In this document: one piece after another, positions 19,581-28,152 of the stretch
How positions within the stretch are numbered: the first letter of the stretch is position 1
Layout of the letters: every line of letters starts with the position of its first letter
Origin: Streptacidiphilus carbonis
Lineage (GTDB): Bacteria > Actinomycetota > Actinomycetes > Streptomycetales > Streptomycetaceae
Length of the DNA: 42,568 nucleotides
Assembly (NCBI RefSeq): GCF_000787775.1
Contig: NZ_BBPM01000002.1
Span: 165,480 to 208,047 of the forward strand
Reading direction: 5' to 3'
Notes under the pieces: model-generated
Databases searched by the model: none
What the model was told of the DNA's origin: nothing
What the model saw: only the letters and a program-made list of their open reading frames with translations
Made by a program: the position numbers and the translations under genes

Positions 19581-20834
19581 ATGACCGCCGTCCAGATCCC
19601 CGGCTCGAAGTCCGTCACCGCCCGCGCGCTGTTCCTGGCCGCGGCCGCCGAAGGCACCACCGTGCTGCGCCGTCCACTGCTGTCGGACGACAGCGAGGGC
19701 TTCGCCGAGGGTCTGAGCACGCTCGGCTACCGGCTGGACCGGCAGCCCGAGCGCTGGACCGTCGAGGGCCGCCCGGCCGGACCCGCCGTCGACGAGGCGG
19801 ACGTCTACTGCCGCGACGGCGCCACCACCGCGCGCTTCCTTCCCACCCTCGCCGCCGCCGGACGGGGCACCTTCCGCTTCGACGCCTCCGAGCAGATGCG
19901 CCGCCGCCCGCTCGGCCCGCTCACCGGGGCGCTGCGCGAACTGGGCGTCGACCTCACCCATGAGCTGACCGAGGGCCACCACCCGCTGACCGTGCGCGCG
20001 GACGGCATCAAGGGCGGCGCGCTGACCCTGGACGCCGGGCTCTCCTCGCAGTTCCTCACCGCACTGCTGCTGGTGGGGCCGCTGACCGCCGAAGGCCTCG
20101 ACATCACTGTCTCCGACCTGGTCTCGGTCCCCTACGTGGAGATGACGCTGGCGATGATGCGGCGCTTCGGCAGCGACGCGCGCCGGGTCGGCGACACCTT
20201 CCGGGTACCGCCGCGGCCCTACCGGGCCACCGACTACCTGATCGAGCCGGACGCCTCCACCGCCAGCTACTTCCTCGCCGCCGCCGCAGTCACCGGACGC
20301 ACCGTCACCGTCCCGGGCCTGGGCTCGGACTCGCTGCAGGGCGACATCCGCTTCGCCGAGGTGCTCCGGCGGATGGGCGCCGAGGTCGAGCTGACGCCCG
20401 ACTCGGTCACCGTCACCGGCCCGGAACGGCTCCAGGGCATCACCGTGAACATGCGCGACATCTCCGACACGGTCCCCACCCTGGCCGCGATCGCCCCCTT
20501 CGCCGAGGGCCCGGTCCGGATCGAGGACGTCTACAACACCCGGGTCAAGGAGTGCGACCGGCTGGCCGCGTGCGAGCAGAACCTCACCGCGATGGGGGTG
20601 CCGGTCAGCACCGGCCGCGACTGGATCGAGATCCACCCGGCCCGCCCGACCCCGGCACACATCGCCTGCCACGGCGACCACCGCATCGCCATGTCCTTCA
20701 GCGTTACGGCCTTCGGCCTGGCGAAGAACGGCATCCCGGGCGGCGTCACGCTCGACGACCCGGGCTGCGTCCGCAAGACGTTCCCGGGGTTCCATGAGGC
20801 ACTGGCTGCGGTACGCGGAGAGTGGCAGCTGTGA
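19581..20834 (+). CDS. aroA: EPSP synthase family protein (3-phosphoshikimate 1-carboxyvinyltransferase, divergent)
   Basis: Expected to transfer enolpyruvyl from PEP to shikimate-3-phosphate (chorismate pathway), or a related acceptor. 417 residues, full length. Landmarks: PGSKSVTARALFLAAA at the N-terminus, KGGALTLDAGLSSQFLTALLL, EPDASTASYFLAAAAVTG, NMRDISDTVPTLAAIAPF with the catalytic Asp, VKECDRLAACEQNL with Lys-Glu-x-Asp-Arg, and DHRIAMSFSVTAFGL. Unusual is CRDGATTARF (77-86): the position of E. coli Gly96 is Ala81 and Asn94 is Asp79. Such genes occur in streptomycetes as a second aroA copy, so this may not be the housekeeping enzyme. The ATG lies 6 bp after TAGGCT with only a minimal ribosome-binding site, consistent with a leaderless mRNA. 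Confidence 0.85.
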   Translation: MTAVQIPGSKSVTARALFLAAAAEGTTVLRRPLLSDDSEGFAEGLSTLGYRLDRQPERWTVEGRPAGPAVDEADVYCRDGATTARFLPTLAAAGRGTFRFDASEQMRRRPLGPLTGALRELGVDLTHELTEGHHPLTVRADGIKGGALTLDAGLSSQFLTALLLVGPLTAEGLDITVSDLVSVPYVEMTLAMMRRFGSDARRVGDTFRVPPRPYRATDYLIEPDASTASYFLAAAAVTGRTVTVPGLGSDSLQGDIRFAEVLRRMGAEVELTPDSVTVTGPERLQGITVNMRDISDTVPTLAAIAPFAEGPVRIEDVYNTRVKECDRLAACEQNLTAMGVPVSTGRDWIEIHPARPTPAHIACHGDHRIAMSFSVTAFGLAKNGIPGGVTLDDPGCVRKTFPGFHEALAAVRGEWQL

Positions 20835-20835
20835 G

Positions 20836-20929
20836 GGTGGCTTGTCGCGCAGTTCCCCGCGCCCCTATGGGTCTGCAACTGGCTCAGTTGCACAAGCCAG
20901 GGGCGCGGGGAACTGCGCGACAAGCCACC
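20836..20929. repeat. 31-bp perfect inverted repeat hairpin of a common streptomycete type
   Basis: Arms 20836-20866 and 20899-20929 are exact reverse complements; the 32-bp loop itself contains a 7-bp hairpin (tgcaact/agttgca at 20874-20880 and 20886-20892). The arm contains gcgcagttccccgcgcccct, which from memory occurs many times between convergent genes in streptomycete genomes. It begins 2 bp after the aroA stop and ends 23 bp before the stop of the convergent PPOX gene, so it probably serves as a bidirectional terminator. Confidence 0.85.
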
Positions 20930-20952
20930 TCCGGCCTGCACCCGACCACAGA

Positions 20953-21624
20953 TCAGACCGCACCCACCCGCGCAACGACGTGCGACGGCGCCGCGACGCC
21001 CGCGGCCAGCGCCGGGTCGGCAACGGGCTCGCCCCAGACCTGGTGCAGCGGCAGCACCCCCGCCCACAGCCCCAGTTCCGCGTCCGGCCCGTCCCCGTCC
21101 TCCGGCGGCCCCGCGCTGACCTTGACCGAGGCCTCGTCCAGGCCGATGGCCAACAGGCTGGTCGCGGCAAGCTCCTTGCGGTTGGGGCGGCGGGCGTAGT
21201 CCCACTGCCCGGGAGCCGACTGCTCGCTCAGCACCCGCAACCCCTCCAGCTTCTCCTCCGCGTCGGTGACCAGCCTGGGGACGCCGTAGACCATGGCGCA
21301 GCGGTAGTTGACGCTGTGTTCGAACACGGACCGGGCCAGCACCAGGCCGTCGACATGGGTGATGGTCACGCAGACGGTCGCCCCGGGCGAGGCGAGCAGG
21401 CTGCGGCTGGCGGCCGAGCCGTGGAAGTAGAGGGTGTCCGCGGTGGCCCCGTAGACGGTGGGGACGACCATCGGCGTCCCGTCGACCAGGACGCCCAGGT
21501 GGCAGAGGAACCCCGCGGCGAGCACGGCGTCCAACTCGGAACGCTCCGTGCGCCCGTTCTCCCGCAGCCGACGGAGCCGGGTGCGGTCGGTTCCGGACAG
21601 GACAGCTCGTGAAGTTTCAGGCAT
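20953..21624 (-). CDS. Pyridoxamine 5'-phosphate oxidase (PPOX) fold, NimA-like flavin protein
   Basis: Split-barrel flavin-binding family protein of 223 residues from the ATG at 21624 (MPETSRAV); a TTG at 21642 would add six residues. Visible family features: ELDAVLAAGFLCHLGVLVDGTPMVVPTVYG, typical of the first strands in the Nim/PPOX group, then LYFHGSAASRSLL, VCVTITHVDGLVLARS and HSVNYRCAMVYG. FMN is the likely cofactor; the substrate is unknown, and NimA-type nitroreductase activity is only one option. No strong ribosome-binding site is visible. Convergent with the aroA-like gene; the region upstream of it is unusually A+T-rich for this window. Confidence 0.82.
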   Translation of the reverse strand: MPETSRAVLSGTDRTRLRRLRENGRTERSELDAVLAAGFLCHLGVLVDGTPMVVPTVYGATADTLYFHGSAASRSLLASPGATVCVTITHVDGLVLARSVFEHSVNYRCAMVYGVPRLVTDAEEKLEGLRVLSEQSAPGQWDYARRPNRKELAATSLLAIGLDEASVKVSAGPPEDGDGPDAELGLWAGVLPLHQVWGEPVADPALAAGVAAPSHVVARVGAV

Positions 21625-21642
21625 TTGACATCCATAGGTCAA

Positions 21643-21967
21643 CGAAATCAGTTGCGATCATCGAATTCTTGCATGGATTCCGCAGTTGTGAAGGACCAGT
21701 AAACGAAATCCGCCAAAGCATTGCCAGAAGGGCGAAGGGACGGGCACCATATGGCACGCATTGAAGCCACTGGTGCCGAAGCGGCAATCCCGCCTCCGGA
21801 AACCCCTTGGACACACTCCCGTTGAGCGATCGTTCGACGGATCTGCTTGAGTTCCCGCGGCACCATCTGCTCCCTCAGCACCCGCACGTACCCCTTGCCG
21901 TACGCACCCCCCGCCGTGAGTCCCCGTTGCCGCGCCCCCGCGTGCCGCATCCTCCGGCGGCGGCCCC
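21643..21967. other. Intergenic region with a locally low G+C stretch
   Basis: About 325 bp between the divergent PPOX and permease genes. Bases 21640-21790 are clearly poorer in G+C than the surroundings. A 100-codon minus-strand frame (21950-21648) crosses it, but its codons lack the strong G/C third-position bias of real genes here and I recognise no family, so it is not called. It should contain both divergent promoters. Confidence 0.4.
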
Positions 21968-21982
21968 AGGAGAGGCACCACT

Positions 21983-23488
21983 TTGTCCAACGACATATCT
22001 GTCGAGAGCAGGGGCGGCCTGCGGGCCAATGTGCTCAGCGGCTTCGACACCGTCATCATGGCCCTGGCAGGCAGTGCCCCTGCCTACTCACTGGCCTCGA
22101 CCACCGCGGTCCTGGTCGGCGCGGCCGGGCTGGTCAGCCCGGCGGCCCTGCTCTGGTGCGCGATCCCGATGCTCGGCATCGCCTGGGCCTTCAACTACCT
22201 GGGCCGGCTGGACGTGAACGCCGGCGCCAGCTACTCCTGGGTCGGCCGCGCACTGCACCCCGCGCTGGGCTTTCTGAGCGGCTGGTCGCTGGTGGTCTCC
22301 GCGACCATCTTCATGGTGGCCGGCTCCCTGCCCGCCGGGCAGTACACCCTCTCGCTGTTCAGCGACAGCGCCGCGAGCAACACCTGGGCCTGCATCGGGG
22401 TCGGCGCGGTGGCCTTCCTGGTGATGGCGCTGCTGGTGCTGCTGGGCGCGCGGATCACCGCGCACGCCCAGTGGATCATGACCGGTATCGAGGTCGCCAT
22501 CCTGGTGGTCTTCGGCGTCGCGGCCCTGGTGCACGGCGGCACGGCGGCCACCTTCTCCTGGTCCTGGCTGTGGGGCTTCGGCCACTTCGGCGGGATCTCC
22601 GGCTTCGCCGGCGCGGCCCTGATCGCCGCCTTCTACTTCTGGGGCTGGGACGTCACCGCCAACCTCAGCGAGGAGACCAGCAACAGCAAGAAGAACTCCG
22701 GCCTCGGCGGCCTGGTCGGCGTCGTCGCCGTGTTCGCGCTGTTCGAGGTGGTCACCATCGCGGTGAACATGATCATCAGTCAGAAGGAGATCCTGGACGC
22801 GAACTCGGCGCCGCTGCTGACCACCCTCGGCAATGTGGTCTGGCCCGGCGCCGGCGGCAAGGTGCTGGTGATCGCGGTGGTGCTGTCCACCATCGCCACC
22901 CTGGAGACCACGCTGATCCAGGTCACCCGCTCGCTGTTCGCGATGGGCCGGGACAAGACCATCCCCGCCGTCTTCGGCAAGTCCCACTCGCGTTGGCAGA
23001 CCCCCTGGGTCGCCATCCTGGTGGTCGTCGTGGTCTCGCTGGGCCTGTTCGTCGCCTCCAACTCACTGGGCAGCGTCACCAAGATCATGGGCTATGCCGT
23101 CGCCGCCATCGGCCTGCAGATCTCCGTCTACTACGCGCTGGCCGGGCTGGCTGTCGTGGTGGCCTACCGCAAGCTGGTGCTGAAGTCCTTCTCCAACGCC
23201 ATCTTCGTCGGCCTCTGGCCGCTGGCCGGCGCCGTCTTCATGGGCTTCCTCTTCGTCGAGAACTGCATGACCCTCGACCTCACCACCATCCTGATCGGCC
23301 TGGGCGCGCTGGCCATCGGCATCATCCCGATGGCGTACTACTGGGCCAACGGCAGCGACTACTACCGCCCCGGAGCGGTCCGTCTGGACGCCACCGCCGC
23401 CGACCAGGTCGACGCGATGTACGGGAAGAGCACCCTGACCGCCGCGGGCACCGGGAGCAGCGGAGCCGGTCTGGCGACCGATATCTGA
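21983..23488 (+). CDS. APC-superfamily amino acid/amine permease
   Basis: Integral membrane transporter, 501 residues, with about 12 hydrophobic segments. The N-terminal segment NVLSGFDTVIMALAGSAPAYSLA is typical of APC helix 1 with its broken, glycine-containing centre; later landmarks are NAGASYSWVGRAL, FYFWGWDVTANLSEETSNSKKN and TRSLFAMGRDKTIPAVFGK, the last matching the cytoplasmic loop between helices 8 and 9 of amino acid transporters. The TTG start at 21983 is set by the strong AGGAGAGG at 21968-21975. The substrate cannot be named from sequence. The stop codon sits inside an inverted repeat (23481-23518), and a strong hairpin follows. Confidence 0.88.
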   Translation: MSNDISVESRGGLRANVLSGFDTVIMALAGSAPAYSLASTTAVLVGAAGLVSPAALLWCAIPMLGIAWAFNYLGRLDVNAGASYSWVGRALHPALGFLSGWSLVVSATIFMVAGSLPAGQYTLSLFSDSAASNTWACIGVGAVAFLVMALLVLLGARITAHAQWIMTGIEVAILVVFGVAALVHGGTAATFSWSWLWGFGHFGGISGFAGAALIAAFYFWGWDVTANLSEETSNSKKNSGLGGLVGVVAVFALFEVVTIAVNMIISQKEILDANSAPLLTTLGNVVWPGAGGKVLVIAVVLSTIATLETTLIQVTRSLFAMGRDKTIPAVFGKSHSRWQTPWVAILVVVVVSLGLFVASNSLGSVTKIMGYAVAAIGLQISVYYALAGLAVVVAYRKLVLKSFSNAIFVGLWPLAGAVFMGFLFVENCMTLDLTTILIGLGALAIGIIPMAYYWANGSDYYRPGAVRLDATAADQVDAMYGKSTLTAAGTGSSGAGLATDI

Positions 23489-23518
23489 CCGCACTTCAGC
23501 TGACATAGCGTCAGATAT
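23481..23518. promoter_or_regulatory. Inverted repeat spanning the permease stop codon
   Basis: ATATCTGAC (23481-23489) and GTCAGATAT (23510-23518) are exact inverted copies; a shorter CTGAC/GTCAG pair (23500-23504 and 23510-23514) shares the right arm. Two alternative pairings are therefore possible, which suits either an operator for the downstream gene or an RNA switch-like hairpin. No known regulator assigned. Confidence 0.45.
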
Positions 23519-23557
23519 GGGCAGTAACGAGACATTTACAGACAGCCAGTAGCATCT

Positions 23558-23596
23558 GCGGGTGTCGGCTCCGGTTCGTCCGGATCCGACACCCGC
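23558..23596 (+). terminator. Strong compound hairpin between permease and downstream gene
   Basis: An 11-bp outer stem (23558-23568 and 23586-23596) continues, after a c/t mismatch, into a 5-bp inner stem (23570-23574 and 23580-23584) with a ttcgt loop. It is 70 bp after the permease stop and 48 bp before the next start, and probably terminates permease mRNA. Confidence 0.7.
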
Positions 23597-23643
23597 TGTC
23601 GGCACTTCCGCTCCACTTACTCCGGACGAGAAGCGGTCCTCCC

Positions 23644-24618
23644 ATGGCCAGATCAAGACGACGCACCACCACCGCCGTTAGATTCGATCCCACCTTCGGC
23701 GACGTTGCGCTCGCCACCGCCCGGCAGGACCTCGTGGTGGGCCGCTGGCAGGGGGCCCGCGACCTGCTCAGGGAGACCGGCAGGGACTGGGACCGACGCA
23801 CCCACCGGCTACGACTGCTGGCGGACGCGGCGGCCGGCATACGCACGGTGGAGACCTGGCAGTCCGCCGAGCCGGACAACCCGGACGCGCTGGTGCTGCG
23901 CGCCGAGACCGAGGTGATGCGGATCTTCGCGGCGGTCGCCGAGGCCAACCGGAGCTCGGGAGCGCCGCCCGCCTCGCAGGACAGCCTGGACCGGGGCCAC
24001 CTGGACCGCGCCGCCCGGATCTGCCTGCAGGCCTCCGAGCGCAATCCCGCCGACCCGCTGCCCTGGGTCTCCCTGATGACCCTGGCCCGCCTGTACGGCC
24101 AGGGCCATCCCCATGTCTGGCACTGGTGGCGCGAGCTGCAGGCCCGGGACCCCTACAGCCGCGAGGGCCACCACCAGGTGCTGCGGCACCTCTCCGCGCG
24201 CTGGCACGGCTCGCACGGCGAGATGTACAACTTCGCCCGCGACAGCGCCGCCTTCGCCCCGCACGGCTCCCCGCTGGCCGCGCTCACCCAGGCCGCCCGG
24301 GCGGAGCACTACCGCCAGCGGGTGGAGACCGAGGGCGCCGCCGCGGTGGGCCTGACCTACCACTGGAACCACGAGGTCGCGGTGCAGGCCCTGCACAGCA
24401 CCATGCGGCAGTGGATCGACCACCGCAGCGGCATGGAGTACGCCCAGGACGTGGCCGACCTGAACACGCTGGCGCACGGCCTGGTCCATGCGGGCCTGAC
24501 CACCGAGGCCGCCGAGGTGTTCCGCCAGTTGGGCGACCGCCCCACCCGGGCGCCCTGGTCATACACCGGCAACGCGGAATCCGTGTTCGACCACTGGCGG
24601 GCCCAGTTGGCCCGCTGA
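23644..24618 (+). CDS. Conserved hypothetical, TPR-like helical protein
   Basis: 324 residues, soluble, no signal peptide. The first ~10 residues are basic (ARSRRRTTT); the rest is predominantly helical and rich in Ala, Leu, Arg, Trp and His, with segments such as LVLRAETEVMRIFAAVAEANR and DRAARICLQASERNPADPLPWVSLMTLARL that look like degenerate TPR helices. HHQVLRHLSARWHGSHGEMYNFARDSA and LTYHWNHEVAVQAL are conserved-looking central motifs. I do not recognise a characterised family; similar proteins are, from memory, annotated as hypothetical in other streptomycetes. It stands alone between the permease hairpin and pta. A scaffolding or protein-interaction role is a guess from the repeat character only. 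Confidence 0.78.
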   Translation: MARSRRRTTTAVRFDPTFGDVALATARQDLVVGRWQGARDLLRETGRDWDRRTHRLRLLADAAAGIRTVETWQSAEPDNPDALVLRAETEVMRIFAAVAEANRSSGAPPASQDSLDRGHLDRAARICLQASERNPADPLPWVSLMTLARLYGQGHPHVWHWWRELQARDPYSREGHHQVLRHLSARWHGSHGEMYNFARDSAAFAPHGSPLAALTQAARAEHYRQRVETEGAAAVGLTYHWNHEVAVQALHSTMRQWIDHRSGMEYAQDVADLNTLAHGLVHAGLTTEAAEVFRQLGDRPTRAPWSYTGNAESVFDHWRAQLAR

Positions 24619-24776
24619 GCCCTGGCCCCGCACCGGGAATCCACCGCGATCCCACCGGGCGCGCCCGGACCGCCGGTGCGAAGGTAGGGTCGTTGATCGG
24701 GGCTGGCAGGAGGCATCGTCCGCGCCGGGCCCTTCCACAAGTGGCAGTGGCCAGGCAGAGCGAACGGAGTGCCCCC

Positions 24777-26924
24777 GTGGCGCGCAGTGTCTATGTGACC
24801 GGGATCGGCAGGGGGGACGGCCGGCAGGTCGTCGAGCTGGGGGTCATGGAACTGCTGACCCGTCAGGTCGACCGGGTCGGGGTGTTCCGTCCGCTGATGC
24901 ACTCGCGCACCGACCACGTGGTGGAGCTGCTCCGTGGCCGCTACCGGATCGACCTCGCCTCCGAGGAGATGTACGGGCTCAGCTACGACGAGGCCGCCGC
25001 GCTGCAGGCCGAGCGCGGGCCGGACGAGCTGATCGGGATGCTGGTGGACCGGTTCCGGGCGCTGGAGCGCCAGTGCCAGGCGGTGCTGGTGCTCGGCACC
25101 GACTTCGCCGCCACCAACATCCCGGACGAGCTGGCCGTCAACGCCCGGCTGGCCAACGAGTTCGGCGCCTGGGTGCTGCCGGTGGTCGGCGGCCACCGGG
25201 AGAGCGCCGACACCGTGGTCGCCGAGGTGCGCAACGCCCATCGCGCCTACTCCGACCTGGGCTGCAGCATTCTGGCCATGATCGCCAACCGGGTCGCGGG
25301 ACGGGACAAGCAGGAGGTCCACCGCCGACTGGCCGCCCGTCCGGACGAACCGGTCTACGTCATCCCGGACGAGCCCGCGCTCTCCGCGCCGACGGTGGCC
25401 CAGGTCGTCGACACCACCGGCGCGGAGGTGCTGCTCGGCGACGCCTCCGGGCTGGCCAGGGACGTCCGCCGGTTCGTGTTCGGCGGGGCGATGCTGCCCA
25501 ACTTCCTCGGCGCGCTCTCCGAGGGCTGCCTGGTGATCACCCCGGGCGACCGGGCCGACCTGCTGATCGGCTCGCTGGCCGCCCATGCGGCGGGCTCCCC
25601 GCCGATCGCCGGGGTGCTGCTGACCATGGGCGCGAGCCCCGGCGCCGATGTGATGCGGCTGGCCGCACGGCTGGCTCCGGGCATCCCGGTCGCGGTGGTC
25701 CCCGAAGGCAGCTTCTCCACCGCGACGGGCCTGTCCACGCTGGAGGGCCGGCTCACCGCCGCCAGCCCGCGCAAGGCCGAGACCGCGCTGGGCCTGTTCG
25801 AGCTGCATGTCGACACCACCGAGCTGACCAGCCGGATCGAGCTGAGTCGCTCCGAGCGGGTCACCCCGATGATGTTCGAGCACGAGCTGCTGGAACGGGC
25901 CAGGGGCTCCCGCCTTCGCGAGGTGGTGCTTCCCGAGGGCACCGAGGAGCGGGTGCTGCGCGCCGCCGAGGTGCTGCTGCGCCGCAATGTCTGCCACCTC
26001 ACCCTGCTCGGCAGCGAGGACGCGATCCGCAAGCGCCTCGCCGAACTCGGCATCGACCTGGGCCTCGACCGCGCCGACGACGAACCCGGCCACGGCGCCC
26101 GGGCCGGGGTGGTCGACCCGGCCACCTCGCCGCTGCGGGACCGCTTCGCCGAGCGCTACGCCGAGATCCGCCGGCACAAGGGCATGACCGTGGAGGCCGC
26201 CCAGGACGTGGTCACCGACGTCAGCTACTTCGGCACCCTGATGGTCCAGGAGGGCCTCGCCGACGGCATGGTCAGCGGCGCCGTCCACTCCACGGCTGCG
26301 ACCGTCCGCCCGGCCTTCGAGATCATCAAGACCTCGCCGGGGGCCGCGATCGTCTCCTCGGTCTTCTTCATGTGCCTGGCCGACCGGGTGCTGGTGTACG
26401 GCGACTGCGCGGTCAACCCCGACCCGGACGCCGAGCAGCTCGCCGACATCGCCATCCAGTCCGCGGAGACCGCCGCCCGCTTCGGCGTCGAGCCGCGGAT
26501 CGCCCTGCTCTCCTACTCAACCGGCACCTCCGGCAGCGGCGTGGACGTCGACAAGGTCCGCAAGGCCACCGAGATCGTCCGCAGGCTCCGCCCCGACCTG
26601 CTGGTCGAGGGCCCGATCCAGTACGACGCCGCGGTGGAGCCCAAGGTCGCCGCGACCAAGCTGCCCGGCTCCGCGGTGGCCGGCCGGGCCACCGTGCTGA
26701 TCTTCCCGGACCTGAACACCGGCAACAACACCTACAAGGCCGTGCAGCGCTCGGCCGGCGCGGTCGCGGTCGGCCCGGTGCTCCAGGGGCTGCGCAAGCC
26801 GGTGAACGACCTGTCCCGGGGCGCGCTGGTCCAGGACATCGTCAACACCGTCGCCATCACCGCGATCCAGGCCCAGCAGGCAGCAGCCGCGACCGCCGCC
26901 GCGACCAAGGAGCAGCAGTCATGA
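24777..26924 (+). CDS. pta: Phosphate acetyltransferase, long form with N-terminal regulatory domain
   Basis: Interconverts acetyl-CoA plus phosphate with acetyl phosphate plus CoA; cytoplasmic. 715 residues from the GTG at 24777, which has GGAG 7 bp upstream; the frame is open further upstream but there it only shadows the previous gene. Domain order: a BioD/P-loop-like domain (about 1-200), a DRTGG domain (about 215-330), and the PTA_PTB catalytic domain from about residue 365 (LLERARGSRLREVVLPEGTEERVLRAAEVLLRRN). Active-site motifs near the end include LLSYSTGTSGSGVDVDKV and IFPDLNTGNNTYKAVQRSAGA. The stop overlaps the ackA start (ATGA), giving coupled synthesis of the acetate pathway. Confidence 0.95.
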   Translation: MARSVYVTGIGRGDGRQVVELGVMELLTRQVDRVGVFRPLMHSRTDHVVELLRGRYRIDLASEEMYGLSYDEAAALQAERGPDELIGMLVDRFRALERQCQAVLVLGTDFAATNIPDELAVNARLANEFGAWVLPVVGGHRESADTVVAEVRNAHRAYSDLGCSILAMIANRVAGRDKQEVHRRLAARPDEPVYVIPDEPALSAPTVAQVVDTTGAEVLLGDASGLARDVRRFVFGGAMLPNFLGALSEGCLVITPGDRADLLIGSLAAHAAGSPPIAGVLLTMGASPGADVMRLAARLAPGIPVAVVPEGSFSTATGLSTLEGRLTAASPRKAETALGLFELHVDTTELTSRIELSRSERVTPMMFEHELLERARGSRLREVVLPEGTEERVLRAAEVLLRRNVCHLTLLGSEDAIRKRLAELGIDLGLDRADDEPGHGARAGVVDPATSPLRDRFAERYAEIRRHKGMTVEAAQDVVTDVSYFGTLMVQEGLADGMVSGAVHSTAATVRPAFEIIKTSPGAAIVSSVFFMCLADRVLVYGDCAVNPDPDAEQLADIAIQSAETAARFGVEPRIALLSYSTGTSGSGVDVDKVRKATEIVRRLRPDLLVEGPIQYDAAVEPKVAATKLPGSAVAGRATVLIFPDLNTGNNTYKAVQRSAGAVAVGPVLQGLRKPVNDLSRGALVQDIVNTVAITAIQAQQAAAATAAATKEQQS

Positions 26925-28075
26925 CCGCGGCCTCCCGCGTCCTCGTCCTCAACTCCGGTTCCTCCTCGGTCAAGTACCAGCTGATCGAGATGACCGACGC
27001 CAGCCGGCTCGCCTCCGGCCTGGTCGAACGAATCGGCGAGCGGGACTGCCCCGACCATGCCACCGCCCTGGCCCGGATCGCCGACGAGCTGGCCCACCGG
27101 GGCCTCGGCGTGGACTCCCCCGGGCTCGCCGCCATCGGCCACCGCGTGGTGCACGGCGGCAGCCGCTTCACCGCTCCCACCCTCATCACCGACGAGGTGC
27201 TGGACGCGGTCAGGGAACTGGTCCCGCTCGCGCCGCTGCACAACCCCGCCAACATCACCGGCATCGAGGTCGCCCGCAAACTGCGGCCCGACCTGCCCCA
27301 GGTCGCGGTCTTCGACACCGCCTTCCACACCACCATGCCGGAGAGCGCCGCCCGCTACGCCATCGACACGGAGACCGCGGACCGCTACGCGGTGCGCCGC
27401 TACGGCTTCCACGGCACATCCCACCAGTACGTGTCACGCCGTGTCGCCCGACTCCTGGGAAAGTCACCCGAAGCGGTGAATGTGATCGTGCTGCACCTGG
27501 GCAACGGCGCCAGCGCCTCCGCGGTGGCCGGCGGCGTCTGCGTCGACACCTCGATGGGGCTCACCCCGTTGGAGGGCCTGGTCATGGGCACCCGCTCGGG
27601 CGATCTGGACCCCGCCGTACTGCTGCACCTGCACCGGGTCGGCGGGCTGTCCGTGGACGAGATCGACACCCTGCTGAACCGCCGCAGCGGCATGCTCGGC
27701 CTGTGCGGCGACAACGACATGCGCGAGGTCGGCCGACGGGTGGCGGAAGGCGACCCGGAGGCGAAGCTGGCCTTCGACATCTACATCCACCGGCTGCGCA
27801 AGTACATCGGCGGCTACTACGCGGTGCTGGGACGGGTGGACGCGATCGCCTTCACCGCCGGCGTCGGCGAGAACGCGGCCGATGTCCGCGAGGCCGCCGT
27901 GGCCGGCCTGGAGGCGCTGGGCATCGACCTGGACCCGGCGCTGAACTCGGTGCGCTCGGCCGAGCCCCGGGTGGTCTCCAGGGCGGACTCGCGGGTGGCG
28001 GTCGCGGTGGTGCCCACCGACGAGGAGCTGGAGATCGCCCAGCAGGCATTCGGCCTGGTCGGCAAGGCCGAGTAG
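26921..28075 (+). CDS. ackA: Acetate kinase AckA
   Basis: Converts acetyl phosphate and ADP to acetate and ATP, or the reverse during acetate uptake. 384 residues, slightly short of the usual ~400. Family signatures: VLNSGSSSVKYQL near the N-terminus, YGFHGTSHQYVSRR, VIVLHLGNGASASAV, DTSMGLTPLEGLVMGTRSGDLDP, and AFTAGVGENAADVREAA. Translationally coupled to pta by a 4-bp overlap. Pyruvate kinase follows 90 bp later but appears to have its own promoter. Confidence 0.96.
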   Translation: MTAASRVLVLNSGSSSVKYQLIEMTDASRLASGLVERIGERDCPDHATALARIADELAHRGLGVDSPGLAAIGHRVVHGGSRFTAPTLITDEVLDAVRELVPLAPLHNPANITGIEVARKLRPDLPQVAVFDTAFHTTMPESAARYAIDTETADRYAVRRYGFHGTSHQYVSRRVARLLGKSPEAVNVIVLHLGNGASASAVAGGVCVDTSMGLTPLEGLVMGTRSGDLDPAVLLHLHRVGGLSVDEIDTLLNRRSGMLGLCGDNDMREVGRRVAEGDPEAKLAFDIYIHRLRKYIGGYYAVLGRVDAIAFTAGVGENAADVREAAVAGLEALGIDLDPALNSVRSAEPRVVSRADSRVAVAVVPTDEELEIAQQAFGLVGKAE

Positions 28076-28152
28076 GCCGGATGGAGCCGCAGGGCCGTGC
28101 CGCCCGACCGACTGTGCTATTTGACCGAATATGTACCCGAAAGGCGACCCGA

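Noticed and set aside
21648-21950. 100-codon minus-strand frame in the PPOX-permease gap
   Set aside because: Codon use lacks the G/C third-position bias of neighbouring genes and I recognise no family; kept only as a finding about the low-G+C patch.
24126-24776. In-frame upstream extension of pta
   Set aside because: It overlaps the preceding gene in another frame; the family N-terminus begins at the GTG at 24777 with a ribosome-binding site.
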